Of a DNA stretch of 64,000 nt, positions 41,283-52,966 are shown piece after piece. Origin of the DNA: Hirudinaria manillensis (lineage: Eukaryota > Annelida > Clitellata > Hirudinida > Hirudinidae); contig CM067526.1 of NCBI GenBank assembly GCA_034509925.1, positions 10,769,629-10,833,628 of the forward strand, read 5' to 3'. Both the position numbers and the translations under genes were made by a program. Each line of letters opens with the position of its first letter. The stretch's first letter is position 1. Below the pieces are notes generated by a model. The model did no database searches and was not told the DNA's origin. It saw nothing but the letters and a program-made list of their open reading frames with translations.

Positions 41283-44200
41283 CTGTTTCGAGCTTAAATT
41301 AATTATCGCTCAATGTTATTGTATGTGTTGATATCCTATTGGTCCTTCTGCAACCATTTAGATTTTCAAGAATGTTCTTGGCTTTAAGTTAAATAGAATT
41401 AGTTTAATACATTTTTGTGCCTAGATTAATTTCATACTTTTAGCCAATAAAACCTTTATTAAGTGAACAAAAGTTTTGTGATGATCGACAGATGACGACC
41501 ACTGATTTCATTCTTCGGGAAGAGATTGGAAATATCCGCTGGATTTTAATGGATATTCCATTGTAGAGCCCGCGGTCAAACACGAGAACCCATCGTTCTG
41601 TCAGTGTGAGACTCAACGTTTTATGGGACTCCTTTAAACTTCACTTATTTTATTAAAATGCTGATATAAGATACGATAAGAATTAAAGCATTCAATTTTT
41701 AAAGTTAATGCAGCAACTGCCTTAATATGTGTAAGTACTGGTCACCTGGAAAATTATTAAAGAGGACACTGTTTTATTTCAGAGGACTGGCCTCTGTGTT
41801 TATGTGATAGTGAAACGTAGTTAATTTAATAGCTTTTGACTTTGTATTAACATGCCCAGCCGAATAAAACTTTTTGTTACGACTGTTCAACGGAATTCTA
41901 CAACTATTCTCGATGTGCTTTTCGGGAGGCTAAGAAAACAGGATCAGTAAATTTCTAGATCCAAAACGGCATGAGCTGAACTGAAGACAGTCAATCAAAT
42001 CGTAACAAGACGTCCACTATCAACGAACGAGATTTAAGAGGAACCTCTTCACGTTTGTCCAATGTGTGACAAGAGTTTTTAGTAGGTTTATAGCTGCGTG
42101 GTTTTTTCCACCAAAAAGCTACAATGTCTTAAAATAAACAGTGTGGAGTTAAATTAAACTTTCTTTGTTAATTACTTAACAAAAATGGAGACGTGCAATA
42201 ATTTTGAAAAACTGGAAACATTTAAAGGTTGCTTTAAAGAGGAGGATATATTAGAAGAAATCCAAGGAAACTCCGAAAGGAACGCCTGCGTACCCGTATT
42301 AGAATATTAATTCAATTTTGAGCAATAAATCGGAAACAGCTGACCAAACAGAGAAACCAGTGCTTGGTTTATCGTGATGAATTCACGAGGAAAATTGTTT
42401 CCTTCGCGAATTGTCGGTGATCCAATCCGGGAGCTTGGAAATATTGCTGGAACGACTCGTTTTTTCGCAGTCCATTTTAACTTCAAACATTTTAAACGTC
42501 TAACAACCACAAACAATCGTATATTTAATATTTAGGGAAAAAATATATAAAAGCGAAAGAAAAACTGAAATAATTCCGAGAATATATTGTTCAAAAAGTT
42601 AATCAGCGCGAAGTTTTATGAGAAGTATGAGTCCGGTGATAAAAAATCCTTGAATTCACCAAGCGTAGAATTGTTTGTTCTTGTGCGAGCCTTTCTAGTG
42701 AACCACGCCGGAAAATTGATACACGGCAACGATTTCGCGGCGAGTTTATTGCAGGGGAATTTGAAGAGAGGTTTTCCTTCGCCACGTTTCCGGCCAAACA
42801 AACAATTCACCTTTCTCCGGGAATAGCCGGAGAGCATCGGACAATTGATGGCAACTTTTCAAAAGCATTTCGACGAGCGTCTCCTCCGTCCATCGCACAT
42901 GAGAGGCTGCCGACTAGAGTGCGACCGGAGACAAACGACTAGACTCGCGGATGAACGATCAAACGTGGAATTGATGGAAGGGAATGTAATGTAACTCTCC
43001 AGTTGAAAGTAGATAAATCTTTGCTTCATTCTTTCTCCCTCTTCCGAAAGTATGAAGTGTGCATGCTCATAGGTTGCCAATTCCTGGCACAATAAAATCT
43101 TCTGATAACATTTTTCATAAGGTTGTTTTAATCAATTTTAGTCCATCGAATTAACTGTGTGTGTGTTTTTTTTTTTTGGCCGATACGGTTTTTGCCCAAA
43201 TGTTTATGGATGGAGTGGATGAATAGATGGGGTTTTTTTTATCTTTCGTGTGTTTCAGCTTCCATTGAGAAAGCTCTCAAGATGTTGCTGTCTGACGAAT
43301 AGTAATCCGTGATACTAAAGCCGAGAGGGAGCATATTTAGTGTCTTTTGAAATTGTCCGCAATAAAAAGACCGTATAGTTCTGTTTTATGTTTTCATGTT
43401 GGATGTTATATGTTCATCCGCTCTCCATCCATCCCTTTCTTTTCCCACTAATCCGTTCTTTCCATCTTCCATTTACAAGGCTTTCCAGTCTGGCGTTTAC
43501 TCGAGCTTCTTCTTTTCCTCGATCACGTTTTTTTTTGTCCATCCATTCATCCAATCGTCCGTGTAACACCATTTATCTCCACGTCACACTAACGCAATAA
43601 TTGGGATGCATAAATTGACAAGCGGGCTTCTTTTGATTTATTGCTTAATTACGCATTCGCCGAGAATACATTATTGCGTGCGGAGAAGGGCCCTCCTTAT
43701 TTTTCCATGTAACAATCCGCCGGAAAAATGGAGCGAAAACTTCAATAAGGGTTCGTGTTCTAGGAAGATGGACGCGTTAAAAGAGCTTTATCTGCATTTT
43801 ATTGATTAATTTCTACATAATATACTTTCGCTTAGGCTCGGTTTGTCCGGGCAAGATGCTTCCTTATTTGATTTGCTGGCTCGAGTTTTTTTTCTTTCCG
43901 ACCGAAGTGTTTTTAGTTTTATTAAACCGATCTGTCTTGTTACGGCGTGGGACCAATAAGACTATCAATCTGCTCCATTGAAACTGGTTATTGAATCATC
44001 GTTCCTATCAATCACACGGCTTGTTTCCATTTTTCATGAGCTACAAAACAACGTATCTCCTCAGAAATGTCATAGTTATTGATTCATATACTCCTCAGTT
44101 CCCGTCCACCATCACTGGGGACGATTTTAGGGGAAAATCGATGCTTTTTGGGTGGCTCCAGACGCCAATCCGCGATCGGGAAGAACTTAAATTTGAGAGA

Positions 44201-46951
44201 AAATTTCGAATTAGATGGGTGTTTCAATCAAAATCAAAAATATCTTTTGACGTTACTAAAACAAGAGCCGAACAAATCAAATTCTGCACGTCCCAAAGTT
44301 TGACGAAATTGGAAAAAATAGTCCACAAAGACAATAAACGACGTGCACGTGTTCGATGCCATACGTAGGCCTGTTTTGAGTGTTTATGTTTGCAGTAGAA
44401 AAGTTTCAAATCGAAACAAACTTTTGCTTCTTGGAAACTTTGATTTAGACTTGAAAAGCGAATTTCCTCCTAAAATGTCCAGAGATAAAAAATTCATTTT
44501 TAGATTCCCAGCGGTGATAAATCTCCGGGACGTAAATGGAGGAGACCCGCATGAAAGACAAGATGTATTGAGCTTCAATCAATGCTTGATCAATCTCATG
44601 TATGGACAATAATTTTTTCCCAACGTGTTTCTGCTCGATATTTTCGAAGATATAAATACATAAAAGAAAATTATGCCTAACAAAACATTCAACTCAAAGC
44701 AAGTGACCTTAATTATTTACTTGCAAAATTGAAAGAAAACCAAAGAAAGTAGAAATCCACTGGTCTCTCTTTCTTCCGACTCCTCAGTCAATCACACTGG
44801 AATGAGATTTCAAAACGGTCTCCTTAAAGAAGAAAACACGACCAGAAGTCAGTGAGTGGCAATTAGTGGACAAGTCGAAGAAGTCCTCGTGTACGCTCTC
44901 GCTTGCTGGGATTATATTGGTCTGAATATGACCCAATAATTTGAGCCATATCTGCGTAATGTTCGTCGTAAACAGGCGATAAAAACAAATATAAGAGAAA
45001 GACAATAGTTGTTGGTTACAATAAACACGTGAGATATGATGTTCCCCCTCAAAAACAATCGCCCATAAAGGAGATTGCCTCCTGACGATGAGGAGAGCAA
45101 AAGCTAGAAAAGTTTGTAAACCCCTGCTCTCTTCGTCCGTTCCTAACCCTGGCTGAGGGCATTCCAAGAAAACCACGACAAGACGCTCACGCAATGTTCG
45201 AACGAGCCCAGTTAGACGACCCGGACTCATTTGGGGCCGAATAATTTCAACTTTTCTCTGACAGCAGAGGACTATCAAACGTAGGATTTTAATAAAATGT
45301 CACAAATTCTCCTGAAAAACACGAGCACAACATCCATCTGCTCGGCGTCTATGTGCTCTGCATGTACGAAATAGGAAAATGATTAATGGTTTGTTATGAA
45401 AACGCGGCTTTATTGCTCGGCAAAATCGCGGGCTTCCGAGATGACAAGGATCGCCTGCTCTGACCACAGGGAGAGGTGCCTTGCCACTGATTTTCTGGAT
45501 TATTCGGTTGTTAACCTAATCTGTGAGCTCGTTTTACTAGGAGTTTAAAGTTGGAAGAAAACAAATCTTCATCGAGGAAATTTTCATCCAAAGAACAGGA
45601 CGAGTTTCATTCAGGGTAGCATTGGAATAAAAAGAAGAGAAAAAAATTATGACAATCGAGAGGCTTTAAATCGTATGTCGAATAATTTAAAAATTTAAGC
45701 AAACGGCAATAAATAAATAAATTAATTAAACAAATAAATAAATAAATTATGAATTCCAATAATTTCAAACATCTGCAAACTGAGGCAGTGGCGTTGAAGA
45801 TGTCCACCCCATCCAATAAACAAATGAGACACTTGAGTGTCGAGCGTATGAGTTGCTTCATAATCCAATCGAATTTCGTCCCTGGGCTCGTATACACTAC
45901 AATCATTCTCTTTGTGTGCTCAACAACTAGGCCCCTCTGCGACCAACCGGTTCAACTACTACAACCGACCGCAATCGACCACAGCCGACCACAACTGACC
46001 ATCTCAAGCGACTGCTACTCGAATCCATCTCAGTACTTATTAACGTCCAGTGAACAAACGAAGCGTCCACTTTCTCTTTTTGCAAAAAACGATTCGCAAC
46101 CATTTCTCAGTAAATCTCGTCTCAAGCATTCGACTCGTAGGAGTCGGTCGATAACGTGTGAGCGATAATACGGCCCGGTGGAAATATTTCAACCGTGACA
46201 TCCGGCATGGCGCGGAATTTAAGGAAGCGGACGGGCACCTGGTCAGCGGTTGAGAAACAGCCACCTCTTGAGAAAGAATATTTCACTCGGCATTCAATTT
46301 CGTTTGCACGCTCGATCGGTGACACAGCCGAGTGAACAGAAGCGGCCGAGTGTTACACTACCTTGTCAGTCCGGACATCTCCCATTTTCGTCGTCCGTGG
46401 TAGAAGCTTCATCGTCGGGGAAGGGAGGGGCAATTGTGCACGAGGGCGAGGCAGTAACTGATAGGCACGGCACCTATCACATCCGCAAATAAGACCGCGC
46501 ATGAGCTTGCTTCTTTGCCTCCTTCGAGGAAATGCAGAACGAAATGAACGTTGTTAAAGTGTTCTTAATTGACCTGAATGTTCGAACCTTAGGTTGTCAT
46601 TTTACGATTCTGTGGTTTAAAATGGAATGTTTCTCTGAAGACTGGGAAGCTTTCGAATGTGTTCCTCCATCTTGGAGATTATTTCTAGAGACAAGAACCT
46701 GCCAAAGCACTGGAGTCATCCCCCTCCTCTTTGCTGAGGCGTGAGATGCCGATTGTAACCAAGTCCGCCCGAAATCAATCCAATTCCCGCCCAAATCAAT
46801 TTGTTTGCTTTATCGTCTGCCTGGCACCGCGTATGAACGCGTCAATGAACGGAAATTGACTCAAACTGAGCAGGTTTGTGTGCGGACTCTTGTAAAGTTC
46901 AAATTGAATCATTTTGAGTATTTGTTTGGAGTGAGGTGGAGTGATGACGAC
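41283..46951. other. Gene-poor region upstream of SLC35B1
   Basis: 5.7 kb with no recognisable coding region. It begins with the upstream region of SLC35B1. Frames up to about 164 codons exist on both strands (for example 44784-45278 minus, 43991-44368 plus, 45749-46168 plus), but they overlap each other, show no domain and read like chance openings. A short run of imperfect CAACCGACC-like repeats lies near 45945-46000. Base composition is visibly less AT-rich than the introns of neighbouring genes. Confidence 0.45.
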
Positions 46952-47034
46952 GATGACGTTTATGTTGTCGACGATGACGTTAATGAAGATGATAATTGGT
47001 TAGGTGATGACGTCGAACGCTGCACAGATGACGT
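46952..47034 (+). promoter_or_regulatory. Cluster of four phased GATGACGT (CRE/ATF-like) elements
   Basis: GATGACGT occurs at 46952, 46973, 47006 and 47027, all in the same orientation. The start-to-start steps are 21, 33 and 21 bp, close to whole turns of B-DNA, so all four would face the same side. TGACGT is the core recognised by CREB/ATF-type bZIP proteins. The cluster ends 55 bp before a TATA box at 47089. Binding is inferred, not shown. Confidence 0.45.
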
Positions 47035-47088
47035 GGCAATGACCAAACACGCATTACACCGATCTTTCGGCCCGTCTTAAAATCGTGC

Positions 47089-47094
47089 TATAAA
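47089..47094 (+). promoter_or_regulatory. Candidate TATA box (upstream promoter)
   Basis: TATAAA in the context GTGCTATAAATTC, just downstream of the phased GATGACGT cluster. A start site would be expected near 47119. Downstream sequence has no long frame, so the product would be a noncoding first exon or noncoding RNA. It may be an alternative promoter of the gene at 50963, 3.8 kb away. Confidence 0.35.
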
Positions 47095-47560
47095 TTCACA
47101 ACAGCCATCAGAACAACACTCATCCAGAGCAACTACAATAACACCACCACCAACAACAACAAGAAGAGCAAGGAAAACGCGTACAATCCACCTACTATTT
47201 TATGGCTTGTCGATGACTTGGTGTCGTTTTTAGCAACGAGTTGAGAAGCAGTGAAGCATGGAGTCGTGTGGCACATGGACGGAGCGTAAACAAACCTCCA
47301 TAAAAATCTCGTCCGCTCTCAAGTTTTCGTCTGGAAGTTTTTCTTTTCTTCTGGATTTTTGCGCTCATCTGCAGAGGGTGCAGAGGAGCTCGACTATCGA
47401 GTTGTAATTTCTTTTCCCGACATTTTCCCAACGATCCTCTTCTTCCGTCCCATTTCACTGACGTCCCGCCATTTGCAATTGAAATTGGAGTTGAAATCAA
47501 ACTCAAAACAAAAAAGAAAACCTCCAATCAGATCTCTTTAAAATTTCGAATCAATACGTC

Positions 47561-47584
47561 ATTCATTCATTCATTCATTCATTC
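47561..47584. repeat. (ATTC)n microsatellite
   Basis: Six perfect tetranucleotide copies. Confidence 0.9.
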
Positions 47585-48140
47585 AAATTTGAAACGCATC
47601 TTTCATTCCTAGGCTTATAAAAATGATAAAAAAAAGCCCGCCACGACGAAATGATAACGAGGCTGTTAATTAGAGACTTCCTCCCGCCCCCTATGACGTC
47701 TGTTCTAATTAAGGAAACAAAAACATATTTCCACATTCGTGATGTTTATGTTTTTGACCGGAATAAGAGGTTATTGGATGACATTCGTTCGACTATAACC
47801 ACACCACGGTAGCGGCTCATTAACATAATTTATGATAATAGTTTGCTTATAAATAAGTTATAGTGATGATGATGATGATGATGAGTCTCGTGTAATGATA
47901 ATTGTTAAAATTAATGAAGCCATTCAAAGATAAATTGACGGATTTCGTTGGTGGACAGAAATTATTATTTTCTAAGCACGATCATCGAATAATGAAGGAT
48001 TTGTTTTTTATTTATTTTTAAACACAAACAAGTCAACGTTTGATTGGTGGGACATTGAGAAGGAAAGTTTAATATCTCTGAAACTTCAGCAGCATATTAG
48101 TACGCATTTTTACACCACTTTTAGTGAACGACCTAACCTC

Positions 48141-48202
48141 ATACCCATACCCAACCACCTATACCCACCAATACCCACCAATATCCGCCAATACCCACAC
48201 AT
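48141..48202. repeat. ATACCCACCA-type short tandem repeat
   Basis: Degenerate repeats of ATACCCA and ATACCCACCA units. They resemble telomere-like CCCA-rich strings but are interstitial and irregular. Confidence 0.75.
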
Positions 48203-48710
48203 ACACGTCAACAGGCACCTAATCACATACCAGAGACGATTGCTTCACCCTCGCCTTGGATTTGCACCTGCTCAATTAAGACCGGAAAATGTTCAGTTAT
48301 GCGTGCATTATCCACTGGAAATCTGGAAATATTCCGAGAACCACGGACAGAGGAGCCTGGAAAGGTTATAAAAAGGATTGATAAAAAAATGATTTTTATT
48401 ACTTAAATTGTGCCAGGAATAACTAAACTTGCAGTTTGGATTATGGTTTAAATCGCAGAGCTTAATAATTTGATAATTGAGGTCTTTTTGTTTTCTTCTT
48501 AGCATGTAAATAATCATTTAGCAATTACGTTATTTATGAATATTGATTTGTGAATTGTGACAGATTAACACGGTGACTGTTAACAACACTGCATTTGTCG
48601 TCCGTGTCTGTTTTATCGCAATTCATTTCGGAATAAAATGCTCGTTTCGACAATCGCTCGTGTAATTGGCAAAACGTAAACCTTATCATTTATATTTACT
48701 CGCTTAAAAC

Positions 48711-48787
48711 CCATCCATCCATCCGTCCATCCATCCGTCCATCCGTTCGTTCGTCCGTCCGTCCATCTTATTCGCACATCCATCCAT
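48711..48787. repeat. (CATC/CGTC/CGTT)n microsatellite
   Basis: Tetranucleotide repeat with CCAT, CCGT and TCGT variants. It produces a minus-strand Trp-Thr-Asp-Gly-rich frame that is not a gene. Confidence 0.9.
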
Positions 48788-48847
48788 TTGTTCACTCATC
48801 CACTCACCCACTTACAAGCGTTGCTGGATGACCCAGGCACAAGGCTT

Positions 48848-48954
48848 TATATAAGCATATTCCTTCTGTCAGGCCACAGAGATTTTCAGAGGATACACGG
48901 TCAGCCTCATCACGGAATATGTCATACTTTCTAATCACCTCGAAATAAGCATCG
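48848..48954 (+). promoter_or_regulatory. Candidate TATA promoter and noncoding first exon of the 667-residue gene
   Basis: TATATAAG at 48848-48855 is followed about 30 bp later by a plausible start region (CACAGAGATTTTC, near 48878). A strong donor ATCG|GTGAGT follows at 48954. The matching acceptor TTATTTTCAG|TTCC ends at 50950, only 12 bp before the start codon of the 667-residue frame. The exon would be 5' UTR; it contains one short upstream ATG frame of nine codons. The pairing of these two sites is inferred. Confidence 0.45.
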
Positions 48955-49699
48955 GTGAGTTACAGTTGATTCATTACATGTTTGAATTTCGTACAATTTA
49001 TTAATTTTCTTTTTAATTAATTTTTGTTTGTTTATTTTCTTCAAGGAAATGTAAAACGTAAAAGCGCACCTAGAAATCTTTCTACTTTCGTGGTAGTTTT
49101 GGTGATCGAATTCCAATGCTTTCCTTTAACGTTTGCTTTTACAGCTTTTTAAAGTTATTGCCCGAAGAATTGGTTAAGTCCGCATTAAGACTAAACCAAT
49201 TGACAACATTTTAATAAAGATTTCAGATTTGAAATGCCAATTTATTTTAAGTAAAATCATGATTTCATTAACAAATACACGAAATGCACAATTTTAAAGC
49301 ACGTCTTATTTCAACTGAAAGGTATATTGTTGTTTATTAATTTTTGATAATCGTGCTTAATGCAACATTTTATAACTTCGGCTCATCCTCTGTATTTTAT
49401 ATCCTTTGTCTATAGAATCCTTCTATGGAAAGAGCGATTGTACGAGATAAGGAATAAGCTAATTAATATTCAACATGTCATTGAGCGACCTCAGAGCCTG
49501 TCTATTAATATTTATTTACAGTCCAATGTTTATTAAGGAACTCTTTAACATGTGGCTTTAGAAATCCACTTTCACATCAACGGTCCCACATTAATGGTAT
49601 ATTAATTCTAGTCTCAATAACTTTTACATTGAAAATAATTGAAGCATTTCGTATCTCTAAAAATCATTATCTAGTTTCAATTAAACCATATATATTATT

Positions 49700-49704
49700 C
49701 AATA

Positions 49705-49766
<62 letters not shown>

Positions 49767-49767
49767 C
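49700..49767. repeat. (AAT)n microsatellite
   Basis: More than twenty near-perfect trinucleotide copies, so it is probably length-variable. Confidence 0.95.
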
Positions 49768-50372
49768 TCAAACAACAACAACATTGCAAAGGAATACAAC
49801 GATAAAAGGCTCGACAAGTCAATGCCGTCCCACTGAAGCACTAATGCTCGCTAATTAGCCTTGAAGCTCTTCTTTCTTAATTCCAAGCCTCCTAGCTGGA
49901 AATGCACCGGCCATCCGCATTCCACGGAACACCTGTTCTCCGGTCACTCGATATTTCCACTTCTTCAAAGCATTTTCCTTCGTCTCGATCCATTTTCCAG
50001 CATCCATTATTGAAAGTTCACCTGGCAATTACTTTTTTTTTTCAGACTTACCTGTTTGCATTGTCCTTTTTTTTCTGTTTGTTTTTCTTTACAAATTAAT
50101 TACCCAGCTTTTGGATTATTTTAAATATTTAAGGTATTCAAATTATCATGTTGACTGACGTAGATGTTATATGGAGTCATTACCTTGGCTGGATGAGGGA
50201 GATGATGATAGTAGTAGTAGTATTTGTAGTCTAAAAATTGAGGATTCTTGATGAAGTACGCAAGTACGATATTATCGTCCATCTTCCATTCCTATTATCG
50301 TTCATAATTTAGAATTTTTGAAAATTTTGGCGACGAGATCTGAGCTATAAAATGTTAAAAATAAAGCTCTCT

Positions 50373-50454
50373 ATGATGATGATGATAACGACGACAATGA
50401 CGATGGCGACGGTGATGATCGTGATGACGATGTGTAATGATAATGATGATAATC
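50373..50454. repeat. GAT/GAC-rich low-complexity tract
   Basis: Mixed ATG, ACG and GTG triplets in a run of about 80 bp. Confidence 0.8.
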
Positions 50455-50962
50455 AGCAATGTGGGCGCTAGAGGTGGTAATGATGACACCGGCGGAAAGA
50501 AGGGATGTAACCTATGAACTTGAAGGAATTTCTCAGGCCCTCATGCTTCTAGGAAATGGGGAGAGTTGTTGAGGAAATGTCACCTGATACTCCGTACCTG
50601 TGGGTTGTACGTGCTGTCACGCCTTGCGTCTCCAAACTGCGGAGGCATTTGTAAAGACGATTCCCAAAGAATTCTTTGGAGCTTGATTGACTTGATCGTA
50701 AACTTCCCGGCGAATCGCCCCTCGTTTCAGACTTAGAAACCGGTAAACAGGAACAGTTCGTTCTGTCGTTGCAAGGAGACTTGTGGACCAGTTATTAATA
50801 GCGGCCAATGGCGTGACTCTGGAGCTCTCGAATTTATAGCACCTAACGGACGTTTGCGGCTTTTGCGCCAGTGGAAATAAGTTTGTCGCGGATATTTAGG
50901 AATTGGGATTCTTAATATAATCGATTGTAGAATTTGATGCTTATTTTCAGTTCCAGTCTGTC

Positions 50963-52966
50963 ATGCATTGCAATTCCATCTATCTCCTGGACCCTCTGAA
51001 CAAGAGCTCCAATAAATCCAGTCATCCACCTCAAAATTCATTTCCAGTGCACCAGTCCTTTGTTGGCTCCAACTGCAGCTGGTCTTGTTCCAGTCCATCT
51101 CAAGTCGTCAAACCAAAATTAAGCGCCACAATAATTTCGCAGACATCCACTTGCAAATTCTCGAGTCCAGCAGATAGTATTTTCAAGAAAAATCTCTTCG
51201 GAGACACTTTATTGGACAATACCTCGCAGGAAATTTCGAAACCTAAAGCTCGATTTCCGAGCATCATTCAACGAAAGAAGGTTCTGAGAGCGGAGATGAA
51301 GAAAGAATATTTAGATTCCGTAAAACAATGCAAAAGGGGGGAAAAGATGCGCAAGATTGGACTTTCGAGAAGTCAAATGTCTTCGACGACGAGCAAAGTG
51401 ATTGCCATTCCGTATGCCGCTACCAACAGGGTCAAACCTGTTGGGAGGTCGGCCCACGAAGGGTCGAGGAATTATCTCGCTTGTTCAACACCCGATCTTA
51501 CCAATTTTGCTCTAAAATTTCCGAAAAACGCTCTGCACGGAAATGAACTGCCCAGTTACTACAAGTCTCAAGAATTTCAGAAAGGCGAGAGCATGTTTCT
51601 TGAGGCAGGCGAAACAGGACCAGCATCCGAGAGACTAAGACAGATGGCAGCTCGCTATCAGAATCAAACGGTTACAGACGGTTTCTATTCGGATTACGGC
51701 GAGCCTAGACCGATGGAAACGAATTTAAACTTCAACTACCAAATGCCCTTCATTTCTAACGCCGAAACATCAGATTCCAAAAATTCTTTCCCCTCGTACA
51801 ATCTTCCCGATGCCAGCATGTTCAATCAGTTGGATAACAAGTTCTCTTCTTATCCAGTCTCGACAGCAAGCGAAGTCGTCAGCCAACCTCCCGCTAAAGT
51901 CACGAGTCCTGTCTGCTCAAGCAACGATACAAAAGTGCCTACTTTCCAGAACTTTCACATCCGAAGTTACTACCAAGAGCATCCCACTGCAACCGAGTAC
52001 AGCAAGAGCAGCGGCAGTTACAGCAGCTCCTACGCAACCACGTGCATGCGCGTTGTCGACATGAACTGCAATTTGTCAACGTCAGATTCGAGTGCCGTTG
52101 AGAACGGCAACACGAGCGTCGTTCATTGTTACAACGATTTTACAACTGAACATTCCAGGAAAGCCAACGACGAACTTTATTCGCCGTGGAGTACAAACAA
52201 TTTTTATTACCACTCCAACTTGAACCAAGGATGGCCCGAAGTCTCCAGCTATTACGTTGAGAAGGAAAAACTTCCGGCAGGAAATAATTCAAGTCGTTCC
52301 TTAAAGTCCACTCCCGACGTTCCGGGGTACAACGCCGACGAGCAGGAGTTTACCTCGAACAATTTTTCCTCTCCGGCAACCCCCAACCTCTGTTCCAACC
52401 AGATGACTTCAGGATCGCATAGCTTCGACAAGAAGTTCAGACTCTCCCATCTCGAAGACATTCCAGATCAGGCGGCATCGACGGTGTGTTCCTACGCCCA
52501 AAGCGATCCGTCCTGGTCCATCAACGCTCAGCCCTTTCCATTTTGGCAGCAGTCGAGCTCTTTCAATCTGCCTACCGCCCAAGTCGACTATCACAACGAA
52601 GAATTCGCACAAACTCTGCAACAACCGGAAGCGCTTGTCTCCTCTCTACCGGAGATGTGCAGCAAAAATGAGAACAAACCACCTCCACCTTACTTGTCTC
52701 CGAAATCGAAGCGAAAAGTTTGCGCCGTGGTCAATCCATCAGTGGTCAGCAGGCCAGAGAAAAGCGAAAATACGTTTCGTCCGGACAAGATCAGAGCGGA
52801 GCCGGTCAAAGCAAGTCACGAAGCTGACGATACGACCTCGAAAGTGATCTTGAACGAACCTTCCAAAGATGGCGACGACAGAAGTCTTTCGATTTCTTTC
52901 GGTTCCGATTGTTTTCAAGATCCCTTCCCGAGTTTAATTTACCAACACAAACTGTCCACTGCCTGA
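50963..52966 (+). CDS. Unrecognised Ser/Asn/Pro-rich, largely disordered protein, 667 residues
   Basis: I do not recognise this protein. The coding region is one uninterrupted frame and uses codons such as TCG, CGA and GAC freely. Composition is rich in Ser, Asn, Pro and Tyr and low in hydrophobic runs, as in disordered regulatory proteins. There is no signal peptide or membrane segment. A basic, probably helical stretch lies at residues 103-138 (QRKKVLRAEMKKEYLDSVKQ onwards). PPPPY at 573-577 is a candidate WW-domain ligand, followed by the basic KSKRK (581-585), a possible nuclear signal. The C-terminus ends SLSISFGSDCFQDPFPSL plus a short tail. The ATG lies 12 bp after a good acceptor, which supports a noncoding first exon. 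A transcription cofactor or WW-adaptor role is a guess. It converges with the glycosyltransferase gene. Confidence 0.85.
   Translation: MHCNSIYLLDPLNKSSNKSSHPPQNSFPVHQSFVGSNCSWSCSSPSQVVKPKLSATIISQTSTCKFSSPADSIFKKNLFGDTLLDNTSQEISKPKARFPSIIQRKKVLRAEMKKEYLDSVKQCKRGEKMRKIGLSRSQMSSTTSKVIAIPYAATNRVKPVGRSAHEGSRNYLACSTPDLTNFALKFPKNALHGNELPSYYKSQEFQKGESMFLEAGETGPASERLRQMAARYQNQTVTDGFYSDYGEPRPMETNLNFNYQMPFISNAETSDSKNSFPSYNLPDASMFNQLDNKFSSYPVSTASEVVSQPPAKVTSPVCSSNDTKVPTFQNFHIRSYYQEHPTATEYSKSSGSYSSSYATTCMRVVDMNCNLSTSDSSAVENGNTSVVHCYNDFTTEHSRKANDELYSPWSTNNFYYHSNLNQGWPEVSSYYVEKEKLPAGNNSSRSLKSTPDVPGYNADEQEFTSNNFSSPATPNLCSNQMTSGSHSFDKKFRLSHLEDIPDQAASTVCSYAQSDPSWSINAQPFPFWQQSSSFNLPTAQVDYHNEEFAQTLQQPEALVSSLPEMCSKNENKPPPPYLSPKSKRKVCAVVNPSVVSRPEKSENTFRPDKIRAEPVKASHEADDTTSKVILNEPSKDGDDRSLSISFGSDCFQDPFPSLIYQHKLSTA

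Larger units (their letters stand above)
47095..48847. other. Region between the two candidate promoters
   Basis: 1.75 kb without a supported gene. It holds the (ATTC)n, ATACCCACCA and CATC/CGTC repeats listed separately, a short (GAT)n tract near 47865-47883, and AT-rich filler. Frames here are chance products of the repeats. Confidence 0.45.
48955..50950 (+). other. Proposed 5' UTR intron of the 667-residue gene
   Basis: About 2 kb between the donor GTGAGT at 48955 and the acceptor at 50950. It holds an (AAT)n microsatellite and a GAT/GAC-rich tract, but no supported coding sequence. Confidence 0.4.

Noticed and set aside
44784..45278. 164-codon minus-strand frame in gene-poor DNA
   Set aside because: It shows no domain, overlaps another frame on the same strand, and has no clear splice or promoter context.
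46805..47080. 91-codon plus-strand Asp-rich frame
   Set aside because: The acidic run comes from the GATGACG-type elements; there is no domain, and it lies across a better-supported regulatory cluster.
48141..48202. Interstitial telomere or CRISPR-like short repeats
   Set aside because: Units are irregular, with no unique spacers and no telomeric hexamer; it is a simple degenerate tandem repeat in an animal genome.
48613..48795. Minus-strand Trp-Thr-Asp-Gly repeat frame
   Set aside because: It is a translation of the CATC/CGTC microsatellite.
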